DNA of 64,000 nucleotides from Klebsiella sp. BIGb0138 (GTDB lineage: Bacteria; Pseudomonadota; Gammaproteobacteria; Enterobacterales; Enterobacteriaceae), in assembly GCF_004342285.1 (NCBI RefSeq), contig NZ_SMCV01000007.1, positions 248,001 to 312,000 of the forward strand, read 5' to 3'. Position 1 is the stretch's first letter. Every line of letters begins with the position of its first letter. The notes below the pieces were generated by a model. It did not search any database. It had not been told where the DNA came from and saw nothing but the letters and a program-made list of their open reading frames with translations. Position numbers and translations under genes: made by a program. Below are positions 59,557-64,000 of this stretch, piece by piece.

Positions 59557-61158
59557 TTACGCCAGAAGGCGGTAGCCTGGCAACGTTAAGAAATCAATCA
59601 GTTCGTCTGAAGTGGTGATCTGTTCCATCAGGCGCGCGGCATCGTCGAAACGCCCGCTGCTATAGCGGTGTTCGCCCAGCTCGTCCTGAATCACCATCAG
59701 CTCCTCCGCCAGCCACTGGCGGAATAGCGCCCTGGTGACCGGCGTACCGTCACTGAGCGTTTTCTGATGATGAATCCATTGCCAGATAGAGGTACGTGAA
59801 ATCTCGGCGGTGGCCGCATCTTCCATCAGGCCATAAATCGGTACGCAGCCGTTGCCGGAGATCCAGGCTTCGATGTACTGCACCGCGACGCGGATGTTGG
59901 CGCGCATCCCCGTTTCCGTGCGTTCGCCCGCGCAGGGCGCCAGCAGCTGGTCGGCGGCGATCGGCGCATCCTCTTCCCGGCTGACGAACAGCTGGTTGGC
60001 ATGTTCGCCAAGCACCCGATTGAAGACCGCCATTGCGGTGTCAGCCAGGCCGGGGTGGGCAATCCAGGTACCGTCGTGGCCATTGTTCGCTTCCAGCTCT
60101 TTATCCGCGGTAACTTTGGCGAGAACCTGACGATTGCGATCGGCGTCTTTACTGGGGATAAATGCCGCCATGCCGCCCATCGCAAACGCGCCGCGTTTAT
60201 GGCAGGTCTTAATCAGCAGCCGTGAGTAGGCGCTGAGGAAAGGTTTATCCATGGTCACCACCTGACGATCGGGTAAAACACGATCGCCGTGGTTCTTTAA
60301 CGTTTTGATGTAGCTGAAAATGTAGTCCCAGCGCCCGCAGTTCAGGCCGACGATATGGTCACGCAGCGCATGCAGGATTTCATCCATCTGGAATACGGCC
60401 GGCAGCGTCTCAATCAGCAGCGTGGCTTTGATCGTGCCGCGCGGCAGCGCAAACCGATCTTCGGTGTAGCTAAAGACTTCGCTCCACCACGCCGCTTCCT
60501 GCCAGGCCTGGGTTTTCGGCAGATAGAAATAGGGGCCGCTGCCTTTCGCCAGCAGGTTTTGATAGTTGTGGAAGAAATAGAGCGCGAAATCGAACAGGCT
60601 GCCGGGAATCGCCTCCCCGCGCCACGTCACATGTTTTTCCGGCAGATGCAGGCCGCGCACGCGACACACCAGCACCGCGGGGTTGGGCTTCAGCTGGTAA
60701 ATTTTACCGGCCTCATTGGTGTAGCTGATGGTGCCGTTAACCGCATCGCGCAGGTTAATCTGGCCATCGATCACCTTGTCCCAGTCCGGCGCCAGCGAAT
60801 CCTCAAAATCCGCCATAAACACTTTCACATTGGCATTGAGGGCGTTAATCACCATTTTGCGCTCAACGGGGCCGGTAATTTCGACCCGGCGATCCTGCAA
60901 ATCGGCCGGAATACCGCGGATCGTCCAGTCACCATTTCTTATGGAAGCCGTTTCCGAAATAAAATCAGGGAGCTTTCCGTCATCAATGGCCTGCTGTTGC
61001 TGGATACGCGCCGCCAGCAGTTTATTGCGCTCAGGCGTAAAGCGGCTCACCAGTTCCGTCAGGAATTCCACCGCCTCGGGCGTTAAAATCTGTTTTTCCT
61101 GCTCGCCATAGGGCCGGGTAAAGGCCAGTTCGTCAGTGATTGTCGCCTGTTGCGTCAT
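59557..61158 (-). CDS. aceB: Malate synthase A
   Basis: AceB condenses glyoxylate with acetyl-CoA to malate, the second bypass step. The start at 61158 ([20 protein letters not shown]) has AGGAGCTACACC upstream and gives 533 residues, the E. coli length. Landmarks are [55 protein letters not shown] with the Mg-binding Glu, [15 protein letters not shown] and GMAAFIPSK. It is first in aceBAK; the IclR-like site lies about 95 bases upstream. Confidence 0.98.
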   Translation of the reverse strand: MTQQATITDELAFTRPYGEQEKQILTPEAVEFLTELVSRFTPERNKLLAARIQQQQAIDDGKLPDFISETASIRNGDWTIRGIPADLQDRRVEITGPVERKMVINALNANVKVFMADFEDSLAPDWDKVIDGQINLRDAVNGTISYTNEAGKIYQLKPNPAVLVCRVRGLHLPEKHVTWRGEAIPGSLFDFALYFFHNYQNLLAKGSGPYFYLPKTQAWQEAAWWSEVFSYTEDRFALPRGTIKATLLIETLPAVFQMDEILHALRDHIVGLNCGRWDYIFSYIKTLKNHGDRVLPDRQVVTMDKPFLSAYSRLLIKTCHKRGAFAMGGMAAFIPSKDADRNRQVLAKVTADKELEANNGHDGTWIAHPGLADTAMAVFNRVLGEHANQLFVSREEDAPIAADQLLAPCAGERTETGMRANIRVAVQYIEAWISGNGCVPIYGLMEDAATAEISRTSIWQWIHHQKTLSDGTPVTRALFRQWLAEELMVIQDELGEHRYSSGRFDDAARLMEQITTSDELIDFLTLPGYRLLA

Positions 61159-61250
61159 GGTGTAGCTCCTATTGGTTGATCCAGTTGGCGCGGATGAACG
61201 ATCGTTGTCTGGTTTTCGCTCAACACAATTAAGACTACTCAATAAATTTT

Positions 61251-61274
61251 CAAAATCAAAAACAATTTCCATTT
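61251..61274 (-). promoter_or_regulatory. IclR operator region of aceBAK
   Basis: On the minus strand the sequence reads AAATGGAAATTGTTTTTGAT followed by TTTG, which matches the E. coli aceB operator region as I remember it and contains the TGGAAAT half of the IclR consensus. Confidence 0.7.
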
Positions 61275-61352
61275 TTAATTTAATATCAATTCAACATATT
61301 GATAACATTAAAATTAAAGTTAATATCAAACGTGAACTGAATTTCGGAAACA

Positions 61353-61374
61353 AAAAAGGCACCCGAAGGTGCCA
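61353..61374 (-). terminator. metA terminator
   Basis: GGCACC / GGTGCC with a CGAA tetraloop; the plus-strand A-run at 61353-61358 becomes a T-run on the minus strand. It lies 45 bases past the metA stop. Confidence 0.85.
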
Positions 61375-61418
61375 GAGGCAAAATGCTGAAACGCTTTAGG
61401 ATCGCGTTATCTGGAGGA

Positions 61419-62348
61419 TTAATCCAAAGTCGGATTCATATTCCGCAGATCGTATGGCGTGATCTGGTAGACGTAATAGTTAAGCCAGTTCGCAAACAGC
61501 AAATTTCCGTGGCTGCGCCAGGTGGCACGCGGTTTGTTTTGCGGATCGTTGTGCGGGAAATAATTGTACGGAATTTCCGGACTCAAACCGGCTTCCACAT
61601 CGCGGAAAAATTCACTGGCCAGGGTATTTGCATCGTATTCCGGGTGACCAGTAACGAACGCAATACGTTTGTCTTTGCTGGCAAACAGATAGGCATCGCC
61701 CTCTTCCGTTTCCGCGAGGATTTCTAAATCGGTATAGTCACGAATTAACGCGGCCGGGAAATCAGCATAGCGTGAATGCGGCGCGAGGAAGGAATCGTCA
61801 AAACCGCGGGTCAGCAGAGCATGAGGATGCAGAATGTGGTGTTCATAAACGCCAGAGATTTTTTCAGCGCGGGTCTGCTTAGGAATACCGTACAGAATAT
61901 TGAGCGCGGCCTGTACCGCCCAACAGACAAAAAGCGTTGAGGTGACGTGATCTTTTGCCCACTCCAGCACCTGCTTGATCTGCGGCCAGTAGGCCACATC
62001 GTTAAACTCCACCAGACCCAGCGGCGCGCCGGTCACGATCAGTCCGTCAAAGTTCTGATCGCAGATATCCTCGAAATTACAGTAGAAGTTATTCAGATGC
62101 TCGCTGGGCGTATTGCGGGATTCACGCGCATCGATACGCAGAAGCTGGATATCAAGCTGCAGCGGAGAGTTCGATAGCAGACGCAGGAACTGGTTTTCCG
62201 TCTCGATTTTTTTCGGCATCAGGTTGAGGATGAGTACCTTCAGCGGACGAATTTCCTGGGTTGTTGCGCGCGTAGTGGTCATCACAAAGACGTTTTCATT
62301 ACGCAAGAAATTGACGGCTGGCAGCTCGTCCTGCACCCGAATCGGCAT
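61419..62348 (-). CDS. metA: Homoserine O-succinyltransferase
   Basis: MetA activates homoserine with succinyl-CoA, the first step committed to methionine. The 309-residue protein begins [20 protein letters not shown]. It carries [22 protein letters not shown], the catalytic Cys142 in [17 protein letters not shown], and the catalytic His and Glu in [12 protein letters not shown] (near 235 and 237). [15 protein letters not shown] is also typical. It is repressed by MetJ through the tandem boxes 20-51 bases upstream. Confidence 0.97.
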   Translation of the reverse strand: MPIRVQDELPAVNFLRNENVFVMTTTRATTQEIRPLKVLILNLMPKKIETENQFLRLLSNSPLQLDIQLLRIDARESRNTPSEHLNNFYCNFEDICDQNFDGLIVTGAPLGLVEFNDVAYWPQIKQVLEWAKDHVTSTLFVCWAVQAALNILYGIPKQTRAEKISGVYEHHILHPHALLTRGFDDSFLAPHSRYADFPAALIRDYTDLEILAETEEGDAYLFASKDKRIAFVTGHPEYDANTLASEFFRDVEAGLSPEIPYNYFPHNDPQNKPRATWRSHGNLLFANWLNYYVYQITPYDLRNMNPTLD

Positions 62349-62367
62349 AACTTTATTACCTCATAGC

Positions 62368-62399
62368 ATACGTATAAACGTTTAGACATCCAGATAGCT
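62368..62399. promoter_or_regulatory. Four tandem MetJ boxes upstream of metA
   Basis: Consecutive 8-mers ATACGTAT, AAACGTTT, AGACATCC and AGATAGCT match the met box AGACGTCT at 6, 6, 6 and 5 of 8 positions. Tandem weak boxes are the normal form of a MetJ operator. Confidence 0.85.
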
Positions 62400-62422
62400 A
62401 ACAATAACCAGGAATAAATAAA

Positions 62423-62542
62423 ATGTCGAGTCTGCACGTAGAAGGTGAAAAAGTTTCAACCCCATTCGGTTTAACGTGGCGAGACGTTATAGGGTTGACG
62501 GCCCGAGCCGGGTCTATCCGTTACTGCTTAGCACAAGAATAA
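62423..62542 (+). CDS. Candidate 39-residue micro-ORF upstream of metA
   Basis: An ATG at 62423 with AGGAATAA about 6 bases upstream opens 39 codons beginning MSSLHVEGEKVSTPFGLTWR. It diverges from metA and would lie just past the MetJ boxes. Codon use is poor (ATA, GGG and CGA appear) and I know no homologue. A weak hairpin, AAGGC...GGCCTT, follows at 62553-62576. Confidence 0.2.
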   Translation: MSSLHVEGEKVSTPFGLTWRDVIGLTARAGSIRYCLAQE

Positions 62543-62738
62543 AAAAGATAAAAAGGCTATCCATCAGGACGGCCTTCCCCATCCCCGCCAGGAGGATGTG
62601 AGCAATTCGCGATCCGTATCAAATATTTTAATTAATCTCGCCAGCCGCTGGTGATGTGTAAACCGTTTGACAGCCTTCCCGAAAGACCATTGCTACATTG
62701 CGGCAATCCATCAGGTCTTACAGCGACAGGAAGCAAGC

Positions 62739-63851
62739 ATGAAAATCACCAAACTGACGACATTTATTATGCACGTGCCGGTAACCAAAAATATCATCGG
62801 CGATTCTACACACCGCATTACACACTGGGGCATGCCCGGCGTCATGATTGAGACGGACAATGGTCTGGTCGGTTACGGTTATACGGGTACCCATGCTGAT
62901 ATCGCTACCGACAGATTGCTCACCACCATTATCAGCGATGTTTTCGGCCCGATGCTACTCGGAGAAGATGCCAATGAAGTTCGTTACCTGCACCGTAAAT
63001 TATCCCGTAGTTCAACCAATATCTGGGTAGGACGCGGAGGATTGATGCAGATGGCGCTCTCCGCCATTGATATTGCGCTGTGGGATCTGAAAGCCAAGAT
63101 GGTTGAACAGCCGCTGTGGAAAATTTTTGGCGGCTCACAGCACACTCGCGTTTCCGCCTATAACACCGATTGTGGCTGGTTAGTCAGAGAGACCGCCGAG
63201 TTGGTCGATGACTGTAAGAAGATGATTTTTGAAGAGGGCTTTAATGCCATCAAAATGAAAATCGGCAAACCAGACCCGCGAGAAGACCTCAGGCGGATTG
63301 AAGCCGTCAGAAAAGCGATCGGCGATGACGTCAATCTGATGGTGGATGCGAACGCCAGATGGGATATCAGCACTGCCAAACAGTATGGTTCACGGCTGGC
63401 TGATTTTGACATTACCTGGTTTGAAGAGCCGATGTGGCATGACGATGTATCCAGTCACCGCGCGCTGGCCAGGCATATCAGCACGCCTCTCGCCCTGGGA
63501 GAACTACTTTATCATTTTGATTCTTTTAAAGAGTTTGTACTCGCTGGGGCCGTCGATTACCTACAACCAGACGCCACGCGCTGCGGTGGGCTGACGGCAG
63601 TCTGGGAAATTGCCGACCTCGGGCTGGCATTTAATCTGCCGGTGACACCGCATCACGGTGACATGATGCAAGCTCAGTTGCATCTGGTCATGGCGCACCC
63701 GGCCTGCTCGCTGCTGGAATTCATCCCCTGGACGCTGGAGTGTTTCGTCGATCCGGTAGAAGTGAAAGAGGGGTTCTATTCTCTCCCCACGGCGCCAGGC
63801 GCAGGCACCACGCTGCGGCGAGAAGCCCTTGATCGTTTCAGCGTCAGATAA
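62739..63851 (+). CDS. Mandelate racemase/muconate-lactonizing-type (enolase superfamily) enzyme
   Basis: A 370-residue enolase-superfamily enzyme, probably an acid-sugar dehydratase. The start at 62739 (MKITKLTTFIMHVPVTKNII) has GACAGGAAGC upstream. The catalytic KxK is Lys172/Lys174 in AIKMKIGKP. The metal ligands are Asp203 (MVDANARWD), Glu229 (WFEEP) and Glu255 (ALGELL). Asp278 and His305 or 306 (PVTPHHGDMM) fit the Asp-His pair of the mandelate racemase subgroup. The exact substrate cannot be read from the sequence. It is followed after 59 bases by a permease-like gene, suggesting a small catabolic unit. Confidence 0.85.
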   Translation: MKITKLTTFIMHVPVTKNIIGDSTHRITHWGMPGVMIETDNGLVGYGYTGTHADIATDRLLTTIISDVFGPMLLGEDANEVRYLHRKLSRSSTNIWVGRGGLMQMALSAIDIALWDLKAKMVEQPLWKIFGGSQHTRVSAYNTDCGWLVRETAELVDDCKKMIFEEGFNAIKMKIGKPDPREDLRRIEAVRKAIGDDVNLMVDANARWDISTAKQYGSRLADFDITWFEEPMWHDDVSSHRALARHISTPLALGELLYHFDSFKEFVLAGAVDYLQPDATRCGGLTAVWEIADLGLAFNLPVTPHHGDMMQAQLHLVMAHPACSLLEFIPWTLECFVDPVEVKEGFYSLPTAPGAGTTLRREALDRFSVR

Positions 63852-63910
63852 CCCTTACCGGTACATCGTCTGAACGACAAAAAATAATGACAAATACCAA
63901 GAGGTGAACT

Positions 63911-64000
63911 ATGCCCGCCCCTACCGATCTTGATTTATCACAGGCAATACGTAAATCCATACGACGGATCATCCCGATGGTCACGCTGATGTTTATTCTG
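63911..64000 (+). CDS. Probable transporter, N-terminal 30 residues only
   Basis: AAGAGGTGAACT precedes an ATG at 63911 that opens MPAPTDLDLSQAIRKSIRRI followed by the hydrophobic IPMVTLMFIL, then the window ends. A short basic N-terminus leading into a membrane helix is typical of MFS sugar-acid permeases of the ACS family, which commonly sit next to enolase-superfamily dehydratases. That is inference from context; only 30 residues are visible. Confidence 0.55.
   Translation, partial: MPAPTDLDLSQAIRKSIRRIIPMVTLMFIL

Overview
The window comes from the chromosome of an enterobacterium of the Klebsiella/Raoultella type. Most proteins are close to their Escherichia coli counterparts and GC is moderately high. 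The E. coli neighbourhood ssb-uvrA ... tyrB-alr-dnaB ... lexA-plsB-ubiCA-mal-pgi-lysC ... metH-iclR-aceKAB-metA is kept. It also carries the L-sorbose operon sorCDFBAME known from Klebsiella and an ERIC repeat, and it lacks the E. coli yjbEFGH genes between pgi and lysC. All identifications rest on reading the sequence and on remembered family members; no search was run.

Layout. 1-4.9 kb is accessory: an unrecognised gene cut by the left edge, a decayed BamA-like gene with a large internal deletion, a one-domain AraC regulator and a FepA-type TonB-dependent receptor with a Fur-like site. 4.9-21.7 kb is housekeeping: ssb and uvrA around an SOS box, yjbR, yjbQ, aphA, tyrB, alr, dnaB, qorA, pspG with a sigma-54 promoter, dusA, a cupin gene divergent from zur, yjbJ, dinF and lexA with two SOS boxes, and dgkA. 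21.7-25.7 kb holds plsB and ubiCA. 25.7-33.7 kb is the maltose regulon, malK-lamB-malM divergent from malEFG, with large inverted repeats in both malE-malF and malF-malG gaps. 33.8-41.5 kb holds psiE, a GNAT and a hexapeptide acetyltransferase, pgi, a lysine riboswitch followed by lysC, a PanS-like transporter, yjbD and rluF.

41.5-48.4 kb is the sorbose unit: the SorC regulator with two matching palindromes in front of it, SorD dehydrogenase, the mannose-class PTS proteins SorF/B/A/M, SorE reductase, and a shikimate-dehydrogenase-like gene whose start overlaps the end of sorE. 48.6-62.4 kb holds pepE, yjbB, metH, iclR, an ASCH-domain gene running antisense into aceK, aceK-aceA-aceB (glyoxylate bypass) with an IclR-like site, and metA with four tandem MetJ boxes. 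62.7-64 kb starts a probable sugar-acid catabolic unit: an enolase-superfamily enzyme followed by a membrane protein cut by the right edge.

No tRNA, rRNA, CRISPR array, integrase or insertion sequence was recognised. The least ordinary items are the SorC operator pair and extra operon gene, a candidate zinc-ribbon micro-ORF ahead of the lysine riboswitch, an enlarged arm in that riboswitch, the mal intergenic repeats, the ASCH/aceK antisense overlap and the BamA-like relic. I found no convincing, wholly new multi-gene system.
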